Notes under the pieces: generated by a model | What the model was told of the DNA's origin: nothing | Seen by the model: only the letters and a program-made list of their open reading frames with translations | The model's database searches: none | Part shown: in pieces, positions 1 to 7,409 of the stretch | Layout: every line of letters starts with the position of its first letter | Position numbering within the stretch: the first letter of the stretch is position 1 | Program-made: the position numbers and the translations under genes | Origin: Variovorax sp. RA8 | GTDB taxonomy: Bacteria > Pseudomonadota > Gammaproteobacteria > Burkholderiales > Burkholderiaceae_C | Reading direction: 5' to 3' | Length of the DNA: 64,000 nucleotides | NCBI RefSeq assembly: GCF_901827175.1 | Contig: NZ_LR594662.1 | Coordinates: 5,208,001 to 5,272,000, forward strand

Positions 1-2
1 TG

Positions 3-629
3 GTGTTCTGTGCTGGTGTCTGTGCTGTCGCCTTCTCGGTGGGTGCAGTGGCTTCAAGCAAGCATGCAAGCGATGGTGGATTCATTGCTGCGAAGTCTAC
101 TGATGCTCGTGCACTTCAAGCGAACATTCTGAACCTTGAAAAGCACACTCAGGCTATCAATGACAAGCTCACAGACATCCAAGCTGGCAAGTCCTCAAAC
201 CCTCGGGTAGAACTTGCAAACATGGGCATCCAGTGGGACTTCTATAAGTTTTACGAAGCTGCCAAACGGGGTGATGAACTCGTGGTGGATCTGTTCCTGA
301 AGGGTGGTATGCCTGTCACCAGTGCCGTAGGTGAACACTTCACATCCATCCCAAAGTCGGTGGTCATCACGAACTTGCCCAATGCTGGAAGGCTGATGGA
401 AATCTTTGCCAAGAACGGCGTGGATTTGAATGACCAAAAGCTTGTGGCAAGAACTGGAGTGCCAGAGCCTCTCACACCTCCAAACCTGTATGCCTACGCC
501 ATGAGGGAGAAAAGCCCTGTGGCTGAGAAGCTGGCAAGTTTGGGAGTCAACACAACTGGCTATCCAGCATGGAATCAAGCCATGGACACAGAAGACAAGA
601 AGCCCAAGGCTTACCTATCTGGCATCTAA
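3..629 (+). CDS. Unknown membrane-anchored protein with ankyrin-like segment (5' end cut)
   Basis: The frame is open from the first bases of the window and the first in-frame start is only a GTG, so the true start probably lies outside. The visible N-terminus (about residues 1-18) is hydrophobic and ends in a small-residue stretch, as in a signal peptide or anchor. Around residues 80-145 the segments YEAAKRGDELVVDLFL and LMEIFAKNGVDLN resemble two degenerate ankyrin repeats. This is pattern recognition only. A strong terminator follows directly. The last residues (KPKAYLSGI) recall the basic tails of other proteins here. Confidence 0.6.
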   Translation: MFCAGVCAVAFSVGAVASSKHASDGGFIAAKSTDARALQANILNLEKHTQAINDKLTDIQAGKSSNPRVELANMGIQWDFYKFYEAAKRGDELVVDLFLKGGMPVTSAVGEHFTSIPKSVVITNLPNAGRLMEIFAKNGVDLNDQKLVARTGVPEPLTPPNLYAYAMREKSPVAEKLASLGVNTTGYPAWNQAMDTEDKKPKAYLSGI

Positions 630-650
630 GCCCCTTCGGGGGCTTTTTTA
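630..650 (+). terminator. Rho-independent terminator of the first gene
   Basis: GCCCC-TTCG-GGGGC hairpin directly after the stop codon, followed by six T. It serves the plus-strand gene; the minus-strand gene at 648-881 ends against it. Confidence 0.85.
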
Positions 651-881
651 ATGGATGTGGATAGGCTTCGCTTCAGACTTCTCTATGGCAATCTTTGTGG
701 TGAATGAACATACGGAAGTGAAGGCAACAAACTCTTTGAAGCTAATTTCCTTCATTTCTCTTTTATGTATGAGAAAAAGGATGTGCTGAACAAAGGCAAC
801 CTCAACAGAATGAGGATTGATAAGTAAATCGTTTGCTATGCCCTGAGCCGCTGATTCCATGTCTTCTATTTGTTTATTCAT
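648..881 (-). CDS. Small hypothetical protein (77 aa)
   Basis: Not recognised. The start at 881 (MNKQIEDMES) is preferred over an upstream in-frame ATG because AAGGGG lies a few bases before it, in the AACAACAAGGGG leader used by many genes here. The protein is soluble-looking and mostly helical by composition, with a His-rich end (KPIHIH). It faces the plus-strand gene at 988 divergently, so their control regions share the 882-987 interval. Confidence 0.55.
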   Translation of the reverse strand: MNKQIEDMESAAQGIANDLLINPHSVEVAFVQHILFLIHKREMKEISFKEFVAFTSVCSFTTKIAIEKSEAKPIHIH

Positions 882-935
882 GATGTCCCCTTGTTGTTTT
901 AATGTGAATATTATTATCAATATAGCGTGATTGAA

Positions 936-963
936 TTGAATATCAATCCATATATGTTAAAAT
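936..963 (+). promoter_or_regulatory. Predicted promoter for the gene at 988
   Basis: TTGAAT (936-941), 16-base spacer, TAAAAT (958-963) preceded by TGT, an extended -10. The leader ATAACAACAGGAG follows immediately. Same geometry as the other promoters in the window. Confidence 0.55.
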
Positions 964-987
964 AAACATAACAACAGGAGACAAAAG

Positions 988-1383
988 ATGTTTGATGATT
1001 ATTTAGATATGGTCTTTACGGGTTTTCGTGTTCAAGAATGCTTGGATGCAATCAATGATGAAGCTACGGCAGAAGCTGGATGGAACCAGTATGTAGAGAT
1101 GGTGGGTGGCAATGCTCCTGAGTCCGACTACTGGAACGAGGGCACCACCAGTGTTGAAGCCCAGTGGGACTACAGCCAGCTTCGCAAGCACTGCGAGACT
1201 CTCATGCGGATCTACATGGAGAACCTGAACCTTGATGACCTGTTGACCATGCTCAAGTGTGGTGAGCAAGTGATGGACTATGCAGATGAGGAGACAAAGA
1301 ATGTCTATGCGGCTTGGGAGCTTCAAAGAAAGCTCATTGAGACATTGAGCGAGAAGAAAGAAAGCAAATCAGTGAAGATATGA
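988..1383 (+). CDS. Hypothetical acidic protein with basic KxVKI tail (131 aa)
   Basis: Not recognised. ATG at 988 is preceded by a good GGAG site (leader ACAACAGGAGACAAAAG). The body is acidic and Trp/Tyr-rich, predicted soluble, and the last nine residues switch abruptly to KKESKSVKI. That is the same kind of basic -KI end found on many other proteins here. It is a single-gene unit between the 936 promoter and the hairpin at about 1407. Confidence 0.6.
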   Translation: MFDDYLDMVFTGFRVQECLDAINDEATAEAGWNQYVEMVGGNAPESDYWNEGTTSVEAQWDYSQLRKHCETLMRIYMENLNLDDLLTMLKCGEQVMDYADEETKNVYAAWELQRKLIETLSEKKESKSVKI

Positions 1384-1402
1384 GCTTTAAAATTTTGGAA
1401 TA
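1382..1402 (+). repeat. Dispersed GAGCTTTAAAATTTT motif, copy 1
   Basis: One of six copies in the window (others at 17011, 21133, 42231, 48824, 58183), here in forward orientation, overlapping the stop codon of the 988 gene. Confidence 0.6.
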
Positions 1403-1406
1403 TAGA

Positions 1407-1432
1407 AAAGCCAGCATCTCGCTGGCTTTTTT
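1407..1432. terminator. Bidirectional terminator
   Basis: GCCAGC-ATCTC-GCTGGC hairpin flanked by A-run and T-run, so it can stop the plus gene at 988 and the minus gene ending at 1432. Confidence 0.8.
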
Positions 1433-1797
1433 CATTGAAAGAACTTTGTGACTCTTGGATGGTAGGGGTCAAGTTTTCCTTCTTCCAATTGTTTACTTGT
1501 TTCATAGATTGCTCTCTTGCAAAGCTCTCCTAAGTTGATGCCTAGACTTTTTGCCATGGATTCTGCCTTGACCAACTGTTGAGGCTGGAAAGGCAGGAAC
1601 ACTGATTTCACTGTCTTTGGCTCTTCCGCTGTCCACTTCGGGCCTTTGTAGCTCTCCAAACCATAAACATATTGAAGGCAGAACAAGCAAGCTCTTGAGT
1701 TTCCAATTTGAAAATGTTTGGCAATCGCTTGTAGCTTTGCAGGGTTGTATTCATCGCTTGATAAAAAGCTTATTTGTCTTACGCTGTATTCAATCAT
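1432..1797 (-). CDS. Hypothetical protein downstream of gltL (121 aa)
   Basis: Not recognised. The start at 1797 has AAGGAG six bases upstream. It lies only 10 bases after the gltL-like stop, so it is probably co-transcribed with the importer. Residues 75-110 (VKAESMAKSLGINLGELCKRAI) look like an amphipathic helix-turn-helix-like stretch, but no clear DNA-binding family can be named. A regulator or accessory of the transport operon is possible but unproven. Confidence 0.6.
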   Translation of the reverse strand: MIEYSVRQISFLSSDEYNPAKLQAIAKHFQIGNSRACLFCLQYVYGLESYKGPKWTAEEPKTVKSVFLPFQPQQLVKAESMAKSLGINLGELCKRAIYETSKQLEEGKLDPYHPRVTKFFQ

Positions 1798-1807
1798 GGG
1801 TGTCTCC

Positions 1808-2530
1808 TTATCTGATTATTTTTGAAAGAAATGCTTGTGCTCGTGGAGACTTAGGACTTGCGAAGAATTCATCAGACTTCGCTTCTTCCACAATCTTTCC
1901 GTCAGCCATGAAGACAATCCTGTTGGCAACTTGCTTGGCGAATCCCATTTCATGAGTCACGACAACCAAAGTCATCTTCTTGTTGACGGCTAGGTCGGTC
2001 ATGATGTCCAAGATGTCTTGAACGGATTCAGGGTCAAGTGCACTGGTTGGCTCATCAAACAGGAGATAGTCAGGATTGACCACCAAGGCTCTTGCAATCG
2101 CTACACGCTGCTGCTGGCCGCCTGAGAGCTGGCTTGGGTACTTGTCGGCGTGATCTCTCATGCCTACTGCTGCAAGCTGTACCTTCGCCTTGAGAGTTGC
2201 GTCTTCACGGTCTATGCCATGCACGTGCACCTGAGGGCCTACAAGGTTGTCCAGCACTGTCATGTTGGCAAATAGTGCGAAGTCCTGGAACACCATGCCT
2301 ACGGTCTTGTGCAGGCTCACTGGCTCCATGAGGGCGGTATCCATTCCCTCCAAGAAGATGTTGCCGTTGTTGATTGGCTCCAAGCCGTTGATGGTCTTGA
2401 TGAGAGTGGACTTGCCTGAGCCTGAAGGCCCGCAAATAACAACCACATCTCCTTTTTTAATCGTGAGATTCACGTTGCTTAGAACCTGTGAAGCTCCATA
2501 GCTCTTGCTGACATTGTTTAATTGAATCAT
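1808..2530 (-). CDS. gltL: Glutamate/aspartate ABC importer, ATPase subunit
   Basis: 240-residue ATP-binding subunit of the polar amino acid importer family, the usual length of GltL. Visible motifs: Walker A GPSGSGKST near residue 35, ABC signature LSGGQQQRVAIARAL, Walker B YLLFDEPTSALDPE, and switch histidine in VVVTHEMGFA. It would power uptake of an acidic amino acid through the two permeases upstream (3510-4208 and 2766-3398) from the periplasmic binding protein at 4920-5762. The start at 2530 (MIQLNNVSKSYGA) overlaps the preceding small gene by ATGA, so translation is coupled. All motifs are intact. Confidence 0.93.
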   Translation of the reverse strand: MIQLNNVSKSYGASQVLSNVNLTIKKGDVVVICGPSGSGKSTLIKTINGLEPINNGNIFLEGMDTALMEPVSLHKTVGMVFQDFALFANMTVLDNLVGPQVHVHGIDREDATLKAKVQLAAVGMRDHADKYPSQLSGGQQQRVAIARALVVNPDYLLFDEPTSALDPESVQDILDIMTDLAVNKKMTLVVVTHEMGFAKQVANRIVFMADGKIVEEAKSDEFFASPKSPRAQAFLSKIIR

Positions 2531-2769
2531 TTTTCTTCCTTTTGTTGTTGTTTTCTGTCGAAACTGCACTGTGCAATATTCTTAATTTTTTCTATCAATA
2601 GCTCTGTTTCTCTAAGGTTCAGGTCAAGCTCCCTAACTATGACGATGACCGGCTGAACTCTTTCGTTGAATGTTAGATTTGTCATAACATCAATGACGAC
2701 GGCTAAATGTTCTGGCGGGAGCTTGTGAAGGTCATAACCTAACTTCTCTAGGTGCTTGTCTATGTTCAT
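2527..2769 (-). CDS. Small unknown protein inside the glt cluster (80 aa)
   Basis: Not recognised; not a known part of Glt importers. The start at 2769 overlaps the gltK-like stop by ATGA, and its stop overlaps the gltL start, so it is translated as part of the permease-ATPase unit. Predicted soluble, helical and charged (N-terminus MNIDKHLEKLGYDLHKLP), with a Lys/Gln-rich end. An importer-associated regulator is only a guess from position. Confidence 0.6.
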   Translation of the reverse strand: MNIDKHLEKLGYDLHKLPPEHLAVVIDVMTNLTFNERVQPVIVIVRELDLNLRETELLIEKIKNIAQCSFDRKQQQKEEK

Positions 2770-3398
2770 ACCGCACCTCTTTGCAATCTGTTGGCGACTC
2801 TTTGAAGAGCTACACAAAGCACTAAATACACTGCACTGCCTGCCAATATCATTCCTGGCATGTTGCCATTCATTTCACCAGTCTTGACCATTGACCCAAA
2901 GAAGTCGGTCAAACCTATGACATACACAAGTGCTGTGTCTTGGAAAAGAATGATGGATTGTGTGACTAGAACTGGCAGACTGTTCTTGATAGCTTGTGGT
3001 ATCAACACATAGCGATAGCTTTGAAGTGTTGTGAAGCCATTAGACTTGCAGGCTGCAAGTTGATTCTTAGGTATGGCATTGAAGCCTGAGCGAAGAATCT
3101 CAGCGAAGTAAGCAGCCTCAAACAGACTGAAGGCAATCAAGGCACATGCCATGCGGATGTCACCATTAATGCCAAACATTGTTTTGACGATGCCTGGTGC
3201 AACCAAGTAGAAGCCAAAGATGATGAGGACTAGAGGCAGAGAGCGAAAAGCGTCTATGTAGACTCGTGCGAGTTGGTCAGCAACTGGAATCTTGAGAGTT
3301 CGGCACATTGCCAGAACTGTTCCCAGCATCAGCCCAAAAACCAAAGCAACTGCTGTGATGGTTGCTGTAGTTATAAATCCATTGATAATAATTTCCAT
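2766..3398 (-). CDS. gltK: Glutamate/aspartate ABC importer, permease GltK-like
   Basis: 210-residue inner-membrane permease with about five hydrophobic segments. The EAA cytoplasmic loop that contacts the ATPase is visible (AACKSNGF followed by LIPQAIKNSLP). FRSLPLVLIIFGFYLVAPG, SLFEAAYFAEI and ILFQDTALVYVIGL match GltK-type permeases residue for residue over short stretches. Its own dyad-type promoter (3425-3456) lies upstream, so it can be expressed separately from gltJ. The gene runs into the 80-aa protein and gltL. Confidence 0.9.
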   Translation of the reverse strand: MEIIINGFITTATITAVALVFGLMLGTVLAMCRTLKIPVADQLARVYIDAFRSLPLVLIIFGFYLVAPGIVKTMFGINGDIRMACALIAFSLFEAAYFAEILRSGFNAIPKNQLAACKSNGFTTLQSYRYVLIPQAIKNSLPVLVTQSIILFQDTALVYVIGLTDFFGSMVKTGEMNGNMPGMILAGSAVYLVLCVALQRVANRLQRGAV

Positions 3399-3424
3399 AT
3401 TTGTCTACCTTGTTGTTATTATTC

Positions 3425-3456
3425 AAGATAGCAAATATATTGTGAAAAGCAATATC
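3425..3456 (-). promoter_or_regulatory. Dyad-family promoter for gltK
   Basis: Reading leftwards: TTGCTT (3447-3452), 16-base spacer, TATCTT (3425-3430) preceded by TGC. The dyad ATATTG-N7-CAATAT (3437-3455) covers the -35 and spacer, suggesting a repressor site. Followed by the leader AATAACAACAAGG. Confidence 0.65.
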
Positions 3457-3467
3457 TCTTGAGAAAT

Positions 3468-3491
3468 AAAAAAAGCACCTGAAGGTGCTTT
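3468..3491 (-). terminator. Terminator of gltJ unit
   Basis: GCACC-TGAA-GGTGC hairpin with A/T runs, just past the gltJ stop at 3510. Confidence 0.8.
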
Positions 3492-3509
3492 ATATGAATG
3501 GTTCAAGAA

Positions 3510-4208
3510 TCAGGCTAGCTTTGTCTTTTTCTCAATCAAATAGGCAAGTCCTTTCACCGAGAAGTTGATGATGAGATAACCAATCAAGATGCATAGGAAC
3601 GCTTCGTAGGGCTTAGCTGTGTAGTCAATGATTGTTTGCGCTTGCTTGGTCAAGTCCAACAACCCGATAGTAGAAATCACTGCACTGTTCTTCACAGTGT
3701 TCATCGCTTCGCTGGTCAAACTCGGCGCAATGTTCCTGAGGGCTTGAGGCACGAGGAACCTGATGTATGTCTGCACCTGGTTGAAGCCTAGAGCCTTGGA
3801 CGCGGCTGCTTGCGATCTGGGTAGGGCTTGTATGCCTGCTGTGACCTGTGCGGCTATACGGCTGCTCATGTAGATGGCAAGGCTCAGGGTTCCTACAGTG
3901 AAGATGAGATGGTCTGGGTTCATGGTCTTCACTGCCTCTGGGAAGAGGATGACTGGAAGCACGAAGTAGCCAATGAACACCTGAGCCAAGAACGGCACAG
4001 AACGGACAACCTCAAAGTAGGTGTCAGCGAGCTTCTTCTTGATGCCGGTGGTGGTTCGTAGAGAACCGATGACCACTCCAAGGGCGAGAGCCAGCATAAA
4101 AGCCAGTCCTGAAACTGTGACTGTGGTGAGGGCTCCTGTGAGTACCCAGTCAAGATAAGTTTGATTTTCGCCGGTCGCTACTTTCTCAGATAAAAAATTA
4201 AAGTCCAT
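3510..4208 (-). CDS. gltJ: Glutamate/aspartate ABC importer, permease GltJ-like
   Basis: 232-residue inner-membrane permease. The start at 4208 (MDFNFLSEK) is used because the in-frame extension upstream runs through the promoter repeat. The EAA loop is visible (AAASKALGF then FLVPQALRNIAPS), and SEAMNTVKNSAVISTIGLLDL closely matches the GltJ signature region. It should pair with the GltK-like permease to form the membrane channel. It is preceded by a dyad-family promoter and followed by a terminator, so the permeases form separate transcription units. Confidence 0.9.
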   Translation of the reverse strand: MDFNFLSEKVATGENQTYLDWVLTGALTTVTVSGLAFMLALALGVVIGSLRTTTGIKKKLADTYFEVVRSVPFLAQVFIGYFVLPVILFPEAVKTMNPDHLIFTVGTLSLAIYMSSRIAAQVTAGIQALPRSQAAASKALGFNQVQTYIRFLVPQALRNIAPSLTSEAMNTVKNSAVISTIGLLDLTKQAQTIIDYTAKPYEAFLCILIGYLIINFSVKGLAYLIEKKTKLA

Positions 4209-4232
4209 GATATTCCTTCTTGTTGTTATATC

Positions 4233-4263
4233 AAGATAGCAAATATATTGTGAAAAGCAATAT
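4233..4263 (-). promoter_or_regulatory. Dyad-family promoter for gltJ
   Basis: TTGCTT (4255-4260), 16 bases, TATCTT (4233-4238). The roughly 65 bases 4233-4297, promoter plus the neighbouring terminator, are repeated essentially base for base at 4836-4900. Confidence 0.65.
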
Positions 4264-4274
4264 CTCTTGGGCAA

Positions 4275-4297
4275 TAAAAAAGCACCCGTAGGTGCTT
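4275..4297 (-). terminator. Terminator of the 4318-4812 gene
   Basis: GCACC-CGTA-GGTGC hairpin with an A-run on its left side (T-run for leftward transcripts). Confidence 0.8.
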
Positions 4298-4317
4298 AGT
4301 TAGTTTGTTGGTCATTT

Positions 4318-4812
4318 TCATACAGTAGTTTCTTCATCTTGAGTTGTTTTGTTTGCGACCACGGTGTCTGCCACATGTCTCGTTATGTAGCGCAAATGAA
4401 TTAGAGCTTTCATCTTCAAACGGTTTTCTTGAACGATTGCTTGGTCAATTTCGTGGAAATTCTTCGCATAAAACTGAACAATCAACCTAGTTAGCATTAC
4501 ATCAATCCCACGAGAAGTAAACTTACAAAACTCCCTTGGTCTTAGTTCGTACTTAAAATTGAAACCGTTCTGTCCGAAATGTATGTTGGCTGTGCATGTT
4601 GTATTGTCGGGTATGGCATAGCGCCAGTATGCACGCACATGATTGCCAAGGGAGTCAAAAAAAGACTTGTTGTGCTCGTGAACTTTCATTTCCCATTTTT
4701 GTTTCTTAGTTGGTTCTGAGGCAGAAGTCTTCTCGTGCGGTATTTGTGTCCTTATTTTTTTAAGTTCATAATAAAACTTTCCGCTTATCTTTCGATTACT
4801 ATTTTTGCTCAT
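4318..4812 (-). CDS. Hypothetical protein between gltI and gltJ (164 aa)
   Basis: Not recognised. Soluble and basic at its N-terminus (MSKNSNRKISGKFYYELKK), with a central aromatic region and a long helical C-terminal half. It has its own dyad-family promoter (4836-4866) and terminator, so it looks like a cassette inserted into the importer cluster rather than a transporter subunit. Confidence 0.6.
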   Translation of the reverse strand: MSKNSNRKISGKFYYELKKIRTQIPHEKTSASEPTKKQKWEMKVHEHNKSFFDSLGNHVRAYWRYAIPDNTTCTANIHFGQNGFNFKYELRPREFCKFTSRGIDVMLTRLIVQFYAKNFHEIDQAIVQENRLKMKALIHLRYITRHVADTVVANKTTQDEETTV

Positions 4813-4835
4813 GTCATCTCCCTGTTGTTCTTTTT

Positions 4836-4866
4836 AAGATAGCAAATATATTGTGAAAAGCAATAT
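4836..4866 (-). promoter_or_regulatory. Dyad-family promoter for the 4318-4812 gene
   Basis: TTGCTT (4858-4863), 16 bases, TATCTT (4836-4841), dyad ATATTG-N7-CAATAT. It belongs to the duplicated promoter-terminator block also seen at 4233-4297. Confidence 0.65.
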
Positions 4867-4878
4867 CTCTTGGGCAAT

Positions 4879-4903
4879 AAAAAAGCACCCGTAGGTGCTT
4901 TTC
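4879..4903 (-). terminator. Terminator of gltI
   Basis: GCACC-CGTA-GGTGC hairpin with flanking A and T runs, 17 bases past the gltI stop. Confidence 0.8.
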
Positions 4904-4919
4904 TTGTTTGTGGTTGGTC

Positions 4920-5762
4920 TTATTTGCCTAGCACTGCTTTTCTTTGCTCTGGTGTCCATTTCAAACCAAGTGGAGCAAACCATTTGGTGTATAACTTTTC
5001 CAAAGTGCCATCAGATTTAACTTTGGCTTCAAACTCCTTGAAGTCTGCGGTGAACTCTGCGTCTTGTTTTCCGTACATGATGCCGATTAACTCAGCTTCA
5101 CCAACTACAACATTGTTCAAAACTTTGAACTTGGTAGTTTTCAACTTAGCGATTTCGCCAGCAAGTAACACGCTATTTGTCACTAGGCCAACTGCACGGC
5201 CTTGTTCTACTAATAAATAGCCTTGTGGATAGTCTTTTGCTAAGACAAGAGTAGTTCCCCATCCCTTTTCAGCATTCAATTTCTTGAAGATTTTCTCGCC
5301 TGTAGTTCCTGCTACGACTGCAACAGTTTTGCCTTTGAAGTCTTCCAAGGATTTGATTGATGTGTCAGTGGACAACACTGCTGGAACAACTGGGTCAGCA
5401 TCAACAATCATGAAGTTGACTGCTTTTGCTCTTTCTTCTGTGTAGCTTGTAGAGCCTGTTTCTAACTCAATTACTTTGTTGACCACCAAAGGCTGTCTAG
5501 TTTGTCCGTTGACTGAAACCTTGTTGACTGTTAAGTCCAAGTTGTATTTCTTTTCAATGAATCTTTTGAACTCCATACCCAAGTCCTGGCTATAGCCAAC
5601 ATATCTACCTTGTGCATCTGCGTAGCTGTAAGGCACTGAAGTGTCTCTAGATCCGAAAGTGATGGTTTTTGTTTCTTTTAATTTGTCTATGGTTTCACCA
5701 GCGAAGGCGAAGCCAGATAATGTCAATGCCAAACTTAATGCTGTTGCTTTTAAAATGTTCAT
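4920..5762 (-). CDS. gltI: Periplasmic glutamate/aspartate-binding protein
   Basis: 280-residue solute-binding protein of the GltI/HisJ type. The Sec signal peptide covers residues 1-21 (ALSLALTLSGFAFA, cleaved before GETIDKL). The mature protein shows the GltI pattern: SRDTSVPYSY, YVGYSQDL, ETGSTSYTEER, VVAGTTGEK, GRAVGLVTNSVLLAGE and WFAPLG. It should capture glutamate or a related acidic amino acid for the gltJKL complex. Its promoter has a perfect TTGACA -35 overlapping the dyad. No residues appear missing. Confidence 0.92.
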   Translation of the reverse strand: MNILKATALSLALTLSGFAFAGETIDKLKETKTITFGSRDTSVPYSYADAQGRYVGYSQDLGMEFKRFIEKKYNLDLTVNKVSVNGQTRQPLVVNKVIELETGSTSYTEERAKAVNFMIVDADPVVPAVLSTDTSIKSLEDFKGKTVAVVAGTTGEKIFKKLNAEKGWGTTLVLAKDYPQGYLLVEQGRAVGLVTNSVLLAGEIAKLKTTKFKVLNNVVVGEAELIGIMYGKQDAEFTADFKEFEAKVKSDGTLEKLYTKWFAPLGLKWTPEQRKAVLGK

Positions 5763-5794
5763 AATGTCTCCTTTTTGTTGTTATGAATGAATCT

Positions 5795-5827
5795 ACATTA
5801 GCAAAGATATTGTGATTGTCAATATCT
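5795..5827 (-). promoter_or_regulatory. Dyad-family promoter for gltI (consensus -35)
   Basis: TTGACA (5817-5822), 16 bases, TAATGT (5795-5800) preceded by TGC. The dyad is the best in the window: AGATATTG-N7-CAATATCT (5805-5827). Confidence 0.7.
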
Positions 5828-5839
5828 CTTGATAATTAA

Positions 5840-5867
5840 TTGACTCATTATTCATTTCTGCTAAGTT
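5840..5867 (+). promoter_or_regulatory. Predicted promoter for ardC-like gene
   Basis: TTGACT (5840-5845), 16 bases, TAAGTT (5862-5867) preceded by TGC. It points right and sits back to back with the gltI promoter; no dyad here. Confidence 0.55.
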
Positions 5868-5896
5868 ATTTAGATTAATGAACGATGGGAGCATGT

Positions 5897-6940
5897 ATGG
5901 CAACAAAAGGAAAATGGGCGAAGAAGGATAAAGACTACGAACCTAAGGATCACATTCAGGAAGTCAATGACAAAGTGATTGCGATGATGGAGGAAGCAAT
6001 TGACAGCAAGTTTCAAAAGAAATGGTTGACTTGCACCACGCCACCATTTAATCCCATGACAAACACTGAGTACAAAGGCATCAACTTCCTGGCGCTGCTA
6101 TCAGCAAACTTTAATGACCCACGATTTATGACATTCAACAATGTCAAAGCGATGGCTGAAGAAACTGGGACAGAAATGCATATCAAGAAAGGGGCCAAAG
6201 GATTTACCGTGTTCAAGGCTATGCAGTTCTTCTCTAGAAAGGACGGCGACAAGGTGGTCTCTCTAAGTGCTGAAGAGGCAGAAAACTACGGTGATGTCTC
6301 TACTCGCTGGGGTTATGTCCGAGCTGGCACAGTCTTCAATGGAACTCAGATTGAAGGGCTGGAGCCTTACATAGTCCAGGTGAACAAGGTTGTAGACCAC
6401 TCGGAGATTGAACTTCTAAAAGACGCATTGGTGGCTCGTACTGGGCTGAAGGTGACACACAGTGAAGTAGGTCAGGCGTACTACTCACCTGTACAGCACA
6501 GCATCCACATGCCTAACAAGGATCTTTTTGTGTCCACAGAGGCTTACTACACCACTCTCCTGCACGAAGAATCACATGCCACAGGACCAGCCCTGAAGAG
6601 AAATCAAACAGGGAAGTTTGGAACTCCAGACTACGCCTTTGAAGAACTTGTGGCTGAGATTGGCAGCTACATGCTAGGTTCTAAATTAGGAATTCAATAT
6701 GATCCATCTACTTTGACCCAGCATGGTGCATATCTAAATAATTGGATTTCAATTCTTAAAAATGACAAGTTCGCCATTTTTAAGGCTTCTTCGCAGGCAA
6801 GTAAATCTACTGACTACAACATTGGTCACCATCAGGAACACAAGCTTGAGCTTGAGATGAAGAAAGATTGGATATTGGAGAAAGTGGTGGCTCCAGCCCG
6901 TGCAGTGGAGATGAAGAAAGCACCAGTGATGAGCATGTAA
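5897..6940 (+). CDS. ArdC-type antirestriction protein (ssDNA-binding domain plus zincin)
   Basis: 347 residues counted from the ATG at 5897, chosen because GGGAG lies just before it; an in-frame ATG at 5885 lacks a site. The N-terminal half matches the ArdC_N ssDNA-binding pattern (NPMTNTEYKGINFLALL, IKKGAKGFTVFK). The C-terminal half carries the zinc metallopeptidase motif HEESH with a downstream FEELVAEIGSYML glutamate. ArdC proteins protect incoming plasmid DNA from host restriction, and IncW ArdC is reported to travel with the transferred DNA. It is divergent from gltI. The end KKAPVMSM resembles other basic tails here. Confidence 0.85.
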   Translation: MATKGKWAKKDKDYEPKDHIQEVNDKVIAMMEEAIDSKFQKKWLTCTTPPFNPMTNTEYKGINFLALLSANFNDPRFMTFNNVKAMAEETGTEMHIKKGAKGFTVFKAMQFFSRKDGDKVVSLSAEEAENYGDVSTRWGYVRAGTVFNGTQIEGLEPYIVQVNKVVDHSEIELLKDALVARTGLKVTHSEVGQAYYSPVQHSIHMPNKDLFVSTEAYYTTLLHEESHATGPALKRNQTGKFGTPDYAFEELVAEIGSYMLGSKLGIQYDPSTLTQHGAYLNNWISILKNDKFAIFKASSQASKSTDYNIGHHQEHKLELEMKKDWILEKVVAPARAVEMKKAPVMSM

Positions 6941-7399
6941 TCACATGCCCAAATAACGACCTTTGACAGGAGGCTTTTTGGGGCTCTGAAGCTTGGGCCT
7001 GTATGTGGGCTCAGGCATCTCACGAACGGGCTCAGCAGGTTTGCTGGTGTCGTATCCAAGCTCTTTCGAAAAGCGTGAGTTGAGGAAGTTCTGAAGCTTC
7101 TTCGTGTTGTTCGTGTTGAGCAAGGTTTCCTCTACAGGATTGCTAAAAAAACTCCCAATCTTCTTCCATCCGGTGACAGGTTCACGGACCTTCAGCTTTT
7201 CTACTGCATACCAAGTCGTGTCTATGGCATCGCCTTGTGGCGTCTTCATGTTGATCCAGACATTGTGAGGTCTGAGCTTCTCGTTCAAAACATCAATATG
7301 CTCTTGACTGAACAAGCCAGATGCATGACCTTCAGATAAGTATTGATTGTCAAACCAGTCATCGATTTTGTCCATTGTTGTTCTTCTTTTCGTTTCCAT
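6941..7399 (-). CDS. Unknown protein, paralogue of 9522-9962 (152 aa)
   Basis: Function unknown. It shares a pattern with the 146-aa protein at 9522-9962: YLS...HIDxLNxKL, a later WY/GY strand, and a C-terminal SKELGYD versus SKQLGWS segment, so the two are diverged paralogues. The start at 7399 has AAGGAG six bases before it; a second ATG at 7375 is possible. The C-terminus is Pro/Lys-rich (SPKKPPVKGRYLGM). It is last in the leftward run that begins near 11815. Confidence 0.6.
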   Translation of the reverse strand: METKRRTTMDKIDDWFDNQYLSEGHASGLFSQEHIDVLNEKLRPHNVWINMKTPQGDAIDTTWYAVEKLKVREPVTGWKKIGSFFSNPVEETLLNTNNTKKLQNFLNSRFSKELGYDTSKPAEPVREMPEPTYRPKLQSPKKPPVKGRYLGM

Positions 7400-7409
7400 C
7401 GCCAGCTCC

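Noticed and set aside
195..578. Long minus-strand frame opposite the first gene
   Set aside because: Mirrors a well-supported plus-strand gene and has no family or ribosome site.
2527..2769. Calling the small glt-cluster gene a RidA-type protein
   Set aside because: Only a few N-terminal residues resemble RidA; the fold-defining motifs are missing.
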